Positions 10,630-21,619 are shown, counted from the first letter of the stretch. The stretch: 64,000 nucleotides of DNA from Cordilura impudica (GCA_963682025.1 OY821519.1:99328585-99392584), one strand, 5' to 3'. Notes: a model not told the origin generated them from the sequence alone. Numbers and translations: made by a program.

Positions 10630-11055
10630 CCTAAATTGTTAAAATTGTATTTGCATAATGGCTTACATCCGAATAACGGATTTGCAAATAAAGAAGAAGT
10701 ATATTATTTGAAATGCATGTTGCTGATGATTAGGTAATTTGCCAAAAATAGTTTAACAGCTTAAATCACTGCCCAGTCCTGTTAGTCCCAGGTGAGTTGC
10801 CAAACGTGAATAGCCGAAATCCCGTAATTTTTTCTTCGGTAATCTCAGGATGCTGAAAATCTTTTAATTCTTTTCATAAATTAAAATCTTAAGCATGGTT
10901 TGATTATAATTTGATGATATGATTCTTCTAAAAACAGAATTAAAAATATTTAAACAATTTAAGTTTTAAAATTTGATATTCGACCAGTGTTTTATCTAAA
11001 GTTTTTGTTGATATTCCGGCTTATGGTCAATAAAAACGCTCAATGATTTTGAGTT
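10630..11055. other. AT-rich stretch, possible RT-element 3' tail
   Basis: 10630-10710 contains ACGGATTTGCAAATAAAGAAG, which could be the 3' UTR and AATAAA of the upstream RT pseudogene. The remainder shows no recognisable feature. Confidence 0.25.
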
Positions 11056-11059
11056 ATTT

Positions 11060-11130
11060 GGTATATATTTATTTCAATATTTCGATCCTCTTTGAGGATC
11101 ATCATCAGGAACTGATGTCAAAATTGACAT
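11060..11130 (-). ncRNA. Hammerhead-ribozyme-like motif, possible Penelope-like element remnant
   Basis: Read on the minus strand: CTGATGA (11108-11102), then a perfect 7-bp stem GATCCTC-AAA-GAGGATC, then GAAA (11083-11080). This is the CUGAUGA - stem II - GAAA core of hammerhead ribozymes, as found in the terminal repeats of Penelope-like retroelements (established knowledge). One extra T sits between CTGATGA and stem II, and I could not draw convincing stems I and III. A GTCAATTTTGAC hairpin just upstream is not in the canonical position. No Penelope reverse transcriptase was seen nearby. Confidence 0.3.
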
Positions 11131-11489
11131 TTAAATAGCCCAAAAATTAATTTTTTGCCGTCGACGTCCTTCTTCCTTGAGTTTTATTTTTAAACAATTT
11201 TAAAATTTTATGTTGCATAAAATTGATATACACTTGATAGCAATGATATCCGCACAACTAAAATTAAAATTATCATACTACGAAAAAATAAGAAAAAAGT
11301 AACGTAGCTGAAATATTTTTTTTCTAATAAATTATTAAGCTATTTATCAGTTTTTTCTAAATTTATTTAAGGTTTAATGCCTTTAATAAATTTTATTGAG
11401 GAAAAAATCATAAAAAAGTATTCGTATATTTGAAAGTCGATTAAGTCGATTAGGCATCGACTTAAACAACTTTAAAATACTCTCTTTAC

Positions 11490-11965
11490 ATATTTTATCC
11501 CACTCATTCAAATTGATGATTTTCTATAGGATTAAGATCGGGTGGTTGGAATCGTGATTTCAATCGATTTTAAGTATTGCAAAGCATCCCCAGCTTGAAA
11601 TTGCGTGCCGTATGTTTTGGATTATTTTCCTGTTTGAACCAAAAATCTTCTCCAAAGCCCAGATGTTGTGTGGTTTGTTCAAATTTTCTTCTAAAATGTT
11701 AATATATCCAATATGGTACATTATGAAACCAATAAATATGAATTTACCAACCCCGTTGCTTGCCATATAACCCCAAACTATAATGCCACCTTCACTGTGT
11801 TTAACTGTTGGCAAAAGATTTTCTTTACTTCATTTAGTTGCACTTTTTCGCCAAACTAATTCCTTCTTTTAATGACGGCATGCAAAACGTGATTTTATCG
11901 AAAAATAAAATACGTTTCCAAAATTATGGAGCGTTGTTTACTTACTGAATTGCAAAGTCCATAAA
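11490..11965 (-). pseudogene. Tc1-like transposase pseudogene, C-terminal part
   Basis: On the minus strand, in mixed frames, it encodes NFGNVFYFSIKSRF (position of the first catalytic Asp region, degraded), PTVKHSEGGIIVWGYMASNG, NNPKHTARNFK (second Asp region) and PDLNPIEN (third catalytic region). This order is that of Tc1-family DD34E transposases, which cut and paste at TA. Frameshifts and stops occur between each block. A likely N-terminal piece lies at 14180-14400; the gap between them is filled by a Helitron and a family A repeat. Confidence 0.8.
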
Positions 11966-11978
11966 CTTTTATACCATA

Positions 11979-12349
11979 CTTGCAGAATCCAGCGCTCGAA
12001 ATACGAGTGCCATTTCTAGCATACTTAATTTTTCAATTTAGCCAATTCACAAACCGACAATTTTTTAGTTTATTATTATTGTGAATGAAGATAACCAACT
12101 CATTAACAAACACATTAACAAATTTAATAAACACACACATAGCATATGTATAATTTTATATATGTGTTAGTAACAACTTTAAATGCAATCTACTCAAAAT
12201 AATGGAAAAAATTTTAAAATCCGTAAATCTAGGGAACAGCTAAAGAGAAATGCCTCTCAAATAATATACGTTTGGTCAAAATCGGAATAAAACGGTAGAA
12301 CAAAACATCGGTAACATAAAATCGCCTACCTTATTAATATTATATATAC
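11979..12349 (-). mobile_element. Non-autonomous Helitron (element C), copy 1
   Basis: The reverse complement starts near TATAATATTAATAAGG and ends with an imperfect CTCGTATTTCGAG hairpin, then GCGCTGGATTCTG and CAAG (a decayed CTAG). Three other copies in the window show the same ends. It directly abuts a family A repeat at 12350. Confidence 0.7.
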
Positions 12350-12702
12350 CCTATGCCACTATGCTGTCAGAGTATATTATACCGATCGACTCAAAATCAT
12401 TTTCTGATTGGATTTATCGATGTCCATCCATCTGTGTCTCCTTGTAATCAAACTACAGGTCACAAAAATGAATATGTTTTAATTAAATTTTGCTTATAAG
12501 ATTTTATAGCCATAGCCATAGCACTAACACTATTGAAATTAGTGAAAACTGGTTTATGTTCAGACATAGTTCCCATACAAATGACCCTTATGAAATCGAC
12601 TTAAATTGCCATAAGATCAATATTGGTTTGTGTGTGTTTATTCATCAGGAGTTAAAAAATAGACCCTGTAGAACAATACTTAGTCATAGCCCCCCTTTTA
12701 AA

Positions 12703-13817
12703 CAGTTGCTAGATTTAGCAACTTTTTTGTCGTTTAGCAACCAAAAGATGCTAGATGCTAACTTAGATGCTAACTTAGCATCTTTTATTAATAAAAAGTT
12801 GCTTTTAGCATCTTTTTTTTTTTTGATTTCTTTCATTATTTTTGAATATATAATTTTAATTTTAATGGTATTGATATGTTTTAATTTCTAAAAGTGTAAT
12901 ACGAGAATTTTGTGTGCTACTCTTTTTACCACTCTGCTCGTTTCTTTAGACATATATAACAGAACATTTTGAAATAGAAGAATATAAACACCAACAACAG
13001 TTTTTAATGAATTAAAAAGTCGATTGCCAAAAAATATTATTGTATTAAAAAAATGCCAAAATTTTCAATACAAACCACATTAAACCGGGTAAAAGAACCG
13101 ATAACCAATATATTAGAAGAGTTTAAATTTAAATCATATGAAACAAAAAAAATTCAAATCGAATGGATTTATATCAGAGAGCAATATTGGGATACAACAC
13201 TGAATACAACCTCTTTATGAATTGAAGTTAACAAAAATTCTATTGGCGAAATCCATTTATAGAAATATCAATATTTGTATTGTCTTTATTAGTTTTGAAC
13301 GGAGTTCAACGTTCGTTTAGTTTAATGGCTTTAGTTAAAAGCAAACTTTGCAACAGAGTAAAATCCGAATTGTTATGTTCTGTAATACGTTAAAAGAAGG
13401 TTTGAAATTGAAAAATGGGTGCTGTTACATTTACAATATACTGGGCGATGATAAAAGACATCACAGAAATATTAGATTCCATAAACCAATTATTATAATA
13501 TAATCAATGTAAATTCTGTTATATTTCAAATTAAAAAAAAAAAATCCCTCTAAAATTAAAAATATTTAGTTTAAAATTAAAAAAATCAATTTGATGTTAA
13601 AAAAAATACAGATGAAATCCAAAATAATTTTAATTAAAATTTAAAAAATCTAAGTCACAACTTATGTTTTATATTAATTTTTCGATTTAAAAACCAAAGA
13701 ATTTATTAATGGGTATTTAATTTTTCTATATAAAGGTAATGAAATTTGAAAAAAAAGATGCTAAATCTTTTTTGTTTGCAATTTAGCATCTTTACAATTT
13801 CAAATTATGGCAACACG
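12703..13817 (+). mobile_element. Non-autonomous hAT element, copy 1
   Basis: The ends are CAG-TTGCTAGATTTAGCAAC and TATGGCAACACG, eroded forms of CAGTGTTGCCA as preserved in copy 2. The 8-bp flanks CTTTTAAA and CTTATAAA match at 7 of 8 positions. Subterminal regions repeat 'GATGCTAA' / 'TTAGCATC' many times, probably transposase-binding repeats (inference). It contains one short open frame but no recognisable transposase. Confidence 0.8.
13053..13220 (+). CDS. Short open frame inside the hAT element, unknown
   Basis: 55 codons from ATG to TGA, beginning MPKFSIQTTLNRVKEPITN and ending in Thr/Ser-rich residues. It lies where an autonomous hAT element would carry its transposase. The second hAT copy has lost this region. 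I do not recognise the sequence; it may be a relic of the transposase N-terminus or chance. Confidence 0.2.
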   Translation: MPKFSIQTTLNRVKEPITNILEEFKFKSYETKKIQIEWIYIREQYWDTTLNTTSL

Positions 13818-14179
13818 CTTATAAAGCTGCTTTCCGATCTTCAATTAAATCTATCAAAAAACTAAAATATTTGGTTTGTATGTATATGTATTATCAAAAA
13901 AAAAAAAAAAAAAAAATTGTGATCTTACCAAATATGGTCAAGATCGGTACATTTTTCGACCTAGTTTCAGTATAAATATAGCATCCGATATTAACTTCTT
14001 CAGATCTGCTGGCAAAACAATTTATAATAATGTCAACCAAATTTGGTTTTTGCTTATTTTCTATATCCAATTAGTTGGACCTAAGAGAATGGGTCTCTGA
14101 ATATATGGTATATATATCGTATACTTTACCTAGACCGACTATTATTTTGTTATTTGTTTGTATTGAAATCGGATGACTG

Positions 14180-14400
14180 ACTTTCTACGTGCTCACGAAC
14201 ATGATAGTCGATTTTTTTAATATTTTACGAACGGCATCTTCATGGATGTCTTTGCCAAAGTAGTCTTTGATTTTATAATTAATTCGAGGTAATTTTGACC
14301 TGAGCTATTTCACCAAACTTAAAAAAATTTTTTTTCTAGTCAGCACCGATTTCTTTAACTTGGGGACGCAATCTCAAAATATAGTTTCAAAAGGAAATAT
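14180..14400 (-). pseudogene. Probable Tc1-like transposase N-terminal fragment
   Basis: Minus-strand translation gives KDYFGKDIHEDAVRKILKK, similar in pattern to the second helix-turn-helix of Tc1-type transposases, with a stop shortly after. It lies just beyond the family A repeat that separates it from the DDE-region pseudogene at 11490-11965 in the same orientation, so the two are probably one element split by insertions. Confidence 0.5.
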
Positions 14401-15083
14401 ATTAAAAAAAAAATTTTGTTTTCTACTAAAATAAAATCGATGTAACAGTCCTGTACTTTGTTGCTTAATTCGTAAGATTTCTATAATTGAAAATGGTACG
14501 TATACATTTTCTGGCACTTATAGTTGCAATACTGCATGTTTATGCATTGTAAACAAAAAAAAAAATAAGTAGTAAGTTTTTGAAAAACAAGTGAAATTCC
14601 CAAAGTGTCAATTCAAGTCTACGGATGCTTTTTCCTATGTACAGATCCCGCTTAGCAAAATGCAGTCATATAAAATCTAATCAGTTAAACATATTTTCGA
14701 ATTTATAGAGTTGAAATGTTGACCATTTTTGTAATTTATGCTATTTTCTCTAAAAGTACAGTGACTCCGGAGATCCTGAAAGTGAACTCTGATCAGTATA
14801 AAAAATCACATGTAGTATATTTACATCTATTATACTGGTTCCGTTTAGTTAATTTTGAAAGAAAATCAATTCCAATACAACTTTACTCCAGCCGGACTTA
14901 AAAGGCATAACTGAATATCAAATGAATTTTCGTTTGTAATTAACTTTACTGAAAACTACTCCATTGGACTACAAAAAGTTATTGTTATAGTCATATGACT
15001 GCACAAATTTTTTGCCGCATATGGATAAAATGTTAATATTATTTTTGTATCCGATTCCAATTAGTTTTTATTTTATCTATATA
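14400..15083. other. Unassigned AT-rich DNA
   Basis: No gene or clear repeat is recognised. TACAGTGACTCCGG at about 14757 resembles a Tc1-type terminus but has no identified partner. Confidence 0.2.
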
Positions 15084-15437
15084 TCTATAATATTAATAAG
15101 CTAGGCGATGTTTTGTTCTACCGTTTTATCCCAATTCTGACCATGCGTATATTATTTGAAAGGTATTTCTTTTTGGCTGTTCACCAGATTTACAGATTTT
15201 TAAATTTATTCCTTTATTTTAAGTAAACTGCATTTAAAGTTGCTACTAACACATACATAAAATTATACATATGCTAAGTGTGTGTTTATTAAATTTGTTG
15301 ATGTGTTTATTAATGAGTTTGTTATCTTCATTCACAATAATAATAAACCAAAAAAGTATTGGTTTGTGAATTGGCTAAGTTGAGAAATAAATTTGCTAGA
15401 AATTGCACTCGAATTTCGAGCGCTGGAATCTGCTAGT
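15084..15437 (+). mobile_element. Non-autonomous Helitron (element C), copy 2
   Basis: The 5' end TCTATAATATTAATAAGC follows an A. The 3' end has a CTCGAATTTCGAG hairpin, an 11-base spacer and CTAG followed by T. TC at the 5' end, a hairpin 10-12 nt before CTRR, and insertion between A and T are the Helitron hallmarks (established knowledge). No protein is encoded. Confidence 0.82.
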
Positions 15438-15601
15438 ACAAATAATTAGCCCGATTTGTTACCCCAAAATATAAATAAATTTGCCGACGCTGATCTTGAA
15501 TTGCTTAATATTTAATTTTTCCCCTAAGTACTTCAAAATGAAACATGGACCAATGTTGGCATAATTTGAAATTGTAAAGATGCTAAATTGCAAAGAAAAC
15601 A

Positions 15602-16346
15602 AGTAAGAAAATTATAGTCAGTCTAGACCGACTATACGATACCCTATACCATGCGTTTAGAGACCCTATCCCTCAGGCCCAACTAACTGGATATAGAAAA
15701 TAAGCATAAACCAAATTTGAGTGGGATTTTTATTATTTTTTTCGGGTGCAGATATGAAAAAGTTTATATTGGATGCTATATCTATATGGGGACTAGGCCC
15801 AAAAATGGACCGATCCTGACCATGTTTGGTAAAGTCTCTTGTATTTTGCAAAAATATATACAAAGAAAATTTGAGAAGAATCAGTGCAATATTTTTGTTT
15901 TTTGATAGATTTAAGTGAAGATCGGGAAGCAGCTCTATATGGGGCCTATGACTAAGAGTTGTCCAATAGGGATCATTTTTGGACTACTGATTAATGGATG
16001 TAATATATAGTTACAAACCCAATTTGACTACGGTTTGTATGATAATGATAATTTGGATCTTATGACAATATATGTTGATTTCATAGGGGTCATTTGTATT
16101 GATTTCATAGGGATCAAATACCAAATTTCATCAAAATATATTCATATTTGCGACCTGCAGTTTGATTACAAGCTTTGCATTGACACACAGACGGACGGAC
16201 GGACGGACGGACATCGTTAAATCGAATCAGATAGTGATTCTGATTCGATCGGTATAATTAAAGATGGGTGTAGGTCAAATATTTTTGGTTGTTACAAACA
16301 GCAGCACGAAGTCATTATACCCAAACCACACAGTGGTATAGGGTAT
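15602..16346 (+). repeat. Family A repeat, full length
   Basis: It starts 'AACAAGTAAGAAAATTATAG', has the perfect palindrome AGTCGGTCTAGACCGACT, a CGGACGGACGGACGGAC tract at about 16190-16212, and ends 'CACAGTGGTATAGGGTATAA'. It was inserted in hAT copy 2. Short open frames on both strands recur in other copies but carry no recognisable domain. Confidence 0.88.
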
Positions 16347-16438
16347 AAAAAGATGCTAAAACGTAATAGAGTTAAAAAAGATGAACATTTTTTTTTTTAA
16401 ATTTCATTACCTTCTTAGTGAAAAATTAAATACTTATT

Positions 16439-17100
16439 CAGCCCAATTACGAATATTCCCAAGGAATTTCTTTCTCACGGAAAATACTTTTCTCGAGAAA
16501 AAAATCCTCCAATTATAAATTCCGCGTGAACAAAAAAATTAAAAAGTGGCATCATCGAATTTCGAAGCCAGTTGTTTTGCTTATTGACAATTCATTTTCT
16601 ATTTTTTTTTTGTGTGCAAACGAAAATAAATTTATTTTAAAGAAAAATTAAATAAAAAAAATGAATAGCATAGCTATGATGCGAGCACTTGTGGGGGAAA
16701 TTGGTGTTGTAGAATAACAACAAGAAAATAGCTAAAGGATTGCTAGAAGTCAATTGCGGGCTGAATCTATGAAAAACGCAATCAATGCGTGAATTGGCTT
16801 TGATTAATGTTGACAAATGTAGAAGTTGGGCCTTTATTTGTGGTCTTCAACCTACAAGAACAATAAAATTTTAATTTTTTTTATTTAAATTTTGTTTTGT
16901 CAAAATACTTCTTACATTTTTATGTAAACTCCCGTCTGTTTTGCAAGGGAAATTTTTTGAGGGGAACAAACCAAAATCAAGTGCATTGGGAATAACTACT
17001 TTTTTCCTATCGACTTTTTTCCGAGGAAATTTTTATTCATAATAGGGGAAAACGGAGAAGTGAGATATTTCATGCGAAATTTTTATTTAGAATTGGGCTG
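16439..17100. mobile_element. DNA transposon with CAGCCCAATT ends, nested in hAT copy 2
   Basis: The left end CAGCCCAATTACGAAT and right end (reverse complement CAGCCCAATTCTAAAT) are inverted. ATT flanks both sides (16436-16438 and 17101-17103), and comparison with hAT copy 1, which has one ATT there, supports a 3-bp duplication. The interior shows no recognisable protein. Superfamily is uncertain. Confidence 0.75.
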
Positions 17101-17122
17101 ATTAATAAATTATTTGGTTTTT

Positions 17123-17882
17123 TATACCCTATACCACTATGTGGTTTGGGTATAATGACTTTGTGCTGCTGTTTCTAACTACCAAAAATATTTGACCTAG
17201 AACCATCTTTTATTATACTGATCGACTCAGAATCACTTTCTGAGTCGATTTAGCGATGTCCGTCCGTCCGTCTGTGTGTCCATGTAAACCTTGTAACCAA
17301 ACTACAGGTCGCCAATATGAATATATTGTGATGAAATTTGGCATATAAACTTTTGTCCCCATAGGATGAACGCTATTGAAATTGGTGAAATTCGGTCCAT
17401 GTTCAGACCTAGTCCCCATGCAAATGACCCCTATGAAATCGACATAAATTGCCATAAGATCCAAATTATCATATAGATCTCAGTCAAATTGGGTTTGTAT
17501 GTGTTTATTATATCCATTAATCAGTAGTCCAGAAATAATACTTATATGACCATTCTTAGTCATAGGCCCCGTGTAGAGCTGCTTCCCGATCTTCACTTAA
17601 ATCTATCAAAAAACAGAAATATTGCACGGATTTTTCTTAAACTTGGTTCGTATATATTCTTTCTAAATATAAGTGACTTTACCAAATATGGTCAGGATCC
17701 GTCAATTTTTCGACCTAGTTCCCATATAAATATAGCATCCGATATGAACTATTTCATATCTGCAGCCAAAAAAAATTAATAACAATGCCACTCAAATTTG
17801 GTTTATGCCTATTTTCTATATCGAATTAGTTGGACCGAAAGATAGGGTCTCTAAACTATGATATAGGGTATCGTATAGTCGT
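17123..17882 (-). repeat. Family A repeat, full length, inverted
   Basis: It runs from TATACCCTATACCACTATG to 'GTATCGTATAGTCG' and includes GATGTCCGTCCGTCCGTC near 17255. It is opposite in orientation to the copy 0.8 kb upstream in the same hAT element. Confidence 0.85.
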
Positions 17883-18334
17883 TGTCTTTAAATGGAAAAA
17901 TGATTAAATTTAAATTTTAATTAAAATTATTTTGTATTTCATTTTTTTTGAAATCAAATTGTGTTTTTTTAATTTAAAATTAAATATTTTTAGTTTTAGA
18001 GAGATTTTTTTTAAATTTCAAATATATCAAATACGAGTATATTCATCTTCAAGTTCTTCTTGGCCCTGTTATTTTTCTGACGATCGACTTTATCACCGAC
18101 ATCGCTCGGTATATTGTAATTGTAACAGCACGCATTTTTCAATTTCAAGAGTAGTACACAAATTTCTTATATGTATTACGCTTTGAGAAAAAAAAAGATG
18201 TTAAAAGCAACTTTTTATTAATAAAAGATGCTAAGTTAGCATCTAGCACCTTTTGATAAATTTTGGATGCTAACCGACAAAAGAGGTTGCTAATCTAGCA
18301 ACTAAAATGCTAACATGGCAACACTGACATGGAC

Positions 18335-18770
18335 TCCTCCGAAATGATAATAGAAATTCAATAAAAATATCTTTGATTACATATACGTTTTTTATTTAAA
18401 AAAAATGTGTTTTTAAAGCGGCATTAGAGCTAGTTATCGTTTTCCGACATTACCGGAACGGAAAAAGTTATTTTTTTTTATAAAAAAATAATTTTCGAAA
18501 TGTTAATGTAGTTTGAAAAAGATATAACTGAATCTATAGAATTACATATGAATGGCCAATAAAAATAAATAAAAATTCTTTGAGTTAATTACAGAAAAAA
18601 AAACACTGACCTTGAGTTGTTTTACATTTAATTTTCTTTCTTAATGAGTTCAAAATGAAACTTTTCGATCGATCATATCATGCAGTAAAAAAATCATATT
18701 TTGCATAAACACAAAAAATGATGTATCTAAAAATTTAAATTTTTTGATACCAATAACATAACGTTTTATA
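18335..18770. other. Unassigned AT-rich DNA
   Basis: No repeat family or exon is recognised. Confidence 0.2.
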
Positions 18771-18771
18771 A

Positions 18772-18930
18772 AAATTTAAACGACTGGCCAATCTGATGGA
18801 TCATTTGGAAAAATATCCCATAGCACAACAAAAAAATATAGAAAATGTTATGCGAGATTTTGTCGTCAAAATCAATGATTTAAAAGATTTAAAAATGTTT
18901 CGTTTCTATTTAGATCTGGCTGAAATGTAA
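18772..18930 (+). pseudogene. Exon-like open stretch, unknown protein
   Basis: About 50 open codons ending in TAA at 18928-18930, containing LANLMDHLEKYPIAQQ and, near the end, FRFYLDLAEM. The mixed amphipathic composition is unlike surrounding AT-rich junk. There is no clear splice acceptor or start, so it may be the last exon of a degraded gene or of an unrecognised transposon. Function unknown. Confidence 0.25.
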
Positions 18931-18988
18931 ACTCTATAGTGGAAAAAAATCTCTCTAATTTCCAGCTTTGAAAAAAGATGTTAATTAA

Positions 18989-19060
18989 AACAAGTAAGAC
19001 TGGTAAATTCGTATATGCCGAATCTTTGATACCCTCCACCTGGGTTTTAAATTTACATCT
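18989..19060 (+). repeat. Family B repeat terminus
   Basis: 'AACAAGTAAGACTGG' is followed by a degraded AATTCG...CGAATC hairpin and TTGATACCCTCCACC. It is the same terminus as at 48165-48236 and 57665-57722, in opposite orientation. Confidence 0.6.
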
Positions 19061-19575
19061 GGACTTATTTCACAATGTAAACAAAATATTTCAAAAAGTA
19101 AACAATTTCATAATCTTAACACAAAATTGAGTTAGAAATTAATCAAATTCAAGATCAAATGTTTTTACTCTAAATAAAACAAAAAAAAAATTATCATTTT
19201 TGTTCTAAATTTGATATAATTTATGCCAGACCGGTGGTACGGCTGTTTCGGGTCGAGTCACCAACCTAGAGCTGAAAAACTAATGATATGTTTTTTCGAT
19301 TGCAATATTATCAGCGAAAAACATCATCTACAAATTATCACTTGCTGAATAATTAACTATATGGTCTATTACCAGTAACCGATCTCATTAGTAAATTCGT
19401 TTTTTTATTCGTTTTGTTATTTATTTTTTAATAATTTAAATTTAAATAAAATTTGAATTTAAATTTTTTTAGCTTAAAAATTAATTTCTTTTCTTTAATA
19501 AAAAAATTACTAAAAATTACTAATAAAAAAAACTAAAAAATTAATTTCTTTTCTTTAATAAAAAATTACAATAAA
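19061..19575. other. Unassigned DNA with a local AT tandem duplication
   Basis: 19480-19580 contains a short direct repeat around 'TTAATTTCTTTTCTTTAAT'. Otherwise nothing is recognised. Confidence 0.2.
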
Positions 19576-19578
19576 AAA

Positions 19579-20190
19579 CTAAGAAAATTATAGTCGACCA
19601 GAACCGACTATACGATACCCTAATTCAAAAATTCTCACTAAACTTGGTGCGTTGTTTAACCCTTGGTAGGGTTGTTTAAGGGAACTAAGTAAACTCACAA
19701 ACGAAATTTTAGTGAAATATTTTTTATTTTGTAGCTTTAAGACAGAATTAATTGAATATCGGGAGGGACATTTATATGAGAACTATGTCTAAAAATGGTC
19801 CGATTCGCTTCATATTTCGAGCACTCATATTTGGGCACAACAAAGTTATATACACCCAATATGAGCCAGATTCATATTACGTCGTGGATTTTGGGGTCAT
19901 TTAAGTTTCCTTCAAAGTGGACATTTGTATGGGGGCTAATTCTAAACTTGGAACGATTCTCACCATTTTCAAAAGGGTTCATTCTTGAGCTGTCCAATTT
20001 AATAAAAAAAAAAAATATTGAGAATTGCGACCAGTAGTTTGAAGGTTTCCATGGACAGACAGACAGACGGACGGACGGACATCGCTACAATGACTCCGAA
20101 AGTTATTCGGAGTCGATCGGTATACTAAAAGGTCTAGCTCAAATATTTTTATGATTTAGTAACATCAGACGAACTCATTATACCCCGTTC
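19579..20190 (+). repeat. Diverged family A subfamily copy
   Basis: It starts AAGAAAATTATAGTCGACC...CCGACTATACGATACCCTA and ends '...TCGGTATACTAAAAGG...CATTATACCCCGTTCC', with a GACAGACAGACAGACGGAC tract near 20055. The interior differs from the main family. The GACTCCGAAAG...TTCGGAGTCG hairpin at about 20092-20117 is a palindrome of its own. Confidence 0.65.
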
Positions 20191-20199
20191 CACAGGGGT

Positions 20200-21600
20200 A
20201 GCTTGCGCGAGCAATCTGTTTTTGGTTAGGTTAGTATCTAATTTTACGCCAAACAATATGTCTTTTTGCTTGAAATTAACACATTTGTAGCTTAAGTTAA
20301 AGATTAAGAAAACGCTTAACTATCTCTTAAACATAATTAGACATAAATTGCTTATAATAACAACATCATTCCTTGAATGGCAAATGCATGATGCATGGCA
20401 TTTAATTAAATGTGTTCATTCAATTTGAAGCAACACTTCTTATCTTTATGAAGCATAAATTTTGCATTTTTTATTTATTTTATTTTTTTTTTTATTTTTG
20501 GGTTGCTAGACTAAAACACAATTAAAATTATTTAAAACACAAACGTGTTTATTGGAGGAAAATTTGCATAAGACTACAGCATGAATGGCCGACAATTTTT
20601 CAACACCATTGGCAAAGAAACCACCACCATTACAGACATGGCGTCAAACAAAACACTACTGCCATAACTGTATGATAAAAAAAAGTTGTGTTTTTGAAAT
20701 AAAAAAAATGAACGTCTGCCAAAAATTTGTAACGCTAAACGCCTGCGTGCAAATCTTTTTATACAGACACAAGATATTAAAACTAAATTTGATAACCTTG
20801 AACTTGATGGCGGTACAAATTAGTTTTGTTTTTAGTTTATGTATTACATTTTTTCTATTACAATTTATTTAATGTCTAGGGCCCTCCTACTCTGCATTAG
20901 AGCTAGAGCGTATGATGTAAACAGAAATCAGGTGCAGGCCATGTAATTGCGTCACTAATAGTGATGGTGACAAGAGCAGTAGCATTTTATTTGTTACAAG
21001 TATCAGGGCATAAGATGACTAGACTAAGGATGTTTTTAGTACCACCCATTGGCAAACAACAGAAGTTGTTGTGAGGACATACGGCAGGCGACAACATTTA
21101 TGAACGATTATATTAAATTTTATGATTTCCATATGTTGCTTGTACCACCAGCAACAACAACAATTTTGTAAAGTTGTTCAAGTGGCTTATGCATTTTGTT
21201 GTTGCGGTATTGTTTTGTCGTGTCAAAACTGGGAAGGCGGTTTCATTTAAAATGTACTTAATACAAATTTCATTTTTTTTTTTTTTTTTGTAACTGATGC
21301 TGCTGTTCGCTATGAGTACCTGTCTCATAATGGGCATCGCTGTTGATGAGTTGTCGCGCCAATTCTTGTAATGACACTTTTGTGCGATTAGCTAGTTAAG
21401 CTGGGATACTTAACATGACCAAATTGTTTTAAACAAATAAGATTAGGTTTGAATCTATGAAGAGCATTCGTAATGTTATAACGACATTTTTTAAATAATA
21501 CAATTTTAAGAAACATGCAATATATAAAAAAAGGTTTCTTGTAAAAAAAATCATATGAGTCCGATCAAAGGGGAGATGTGTAAACATCTACTAATTAAAG
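20200..21600. other. Repeat-poor stretch without recognised gene
   Basis: This is more complex sequence than its surroundings, with several CAA/TTG-rich patches (for example 21135-21205) common in fly regulatory or intergenic DNA. A 95-codon open frame from about 20585 has no recognisable domain and is not supported as a gene. Confidence 0.3.
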
Positions 21601-21619
21601 ATTATTATTATTTTGTATT

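Larger units (their letters stand above)
12350..14150 (-). repeat. Family A repeat split by a hAT element
   Basis: The left part (12350-12702) starts TATACCCTATGCCAC and runs past a GATGTCCATCCATCTG tract. It stops at CTTTTAAA and resumes at CTTATAAA (13818) with 'GCTGCTTTCCGATCTTC', ending near 'GACCGACTATT' at about 14145. The near-identical 8-mers on each side are the target duplication of the inserted hAT. The tract at 13895-13920 is an expanded poly-A. Confidence 0.8.
15551..18326 (-). mobile_element. Non-autonomous hAT element, copy 2, with three nested insertions
   Basis: ACATGGAC at 15543-15550 is repeated exactly at 18327-18334, an 8-bp hAT target duplication. The right end reads ATGGCAACACTG (reverse complement CAGTGTTGCCAT); the left is CAATGTTGGCAT. 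Its own sequence, the reverse complement of copy 1, appears at 15551-15600, 16347-16438, 17101-17122 and 17883-18326. Between these lie family A copies at 15602-16346 and 17123-17882 and a CAGCCC-ended element at 16439-17100. An internal part corresponding to about 12840-13370 of copy 1 is missing. Confidence 0.85.

Noticed and set aside
15717..15905. Recurrent 60-120 codon open frames in family A copies (also at 48645-48833, 61985-62170 and 62210-62578)
   Set aside because: They are conserved because the repeats are young. Both strands are open, no domain is recognisable, and other copies break the frame.
20585..20872. 95-codon frame with CHNC-like cysteines
   Set aside because: The few Cys/His are not in a zinc-finger spacing and the second half is low-complexity; no splice or promoter evidence.
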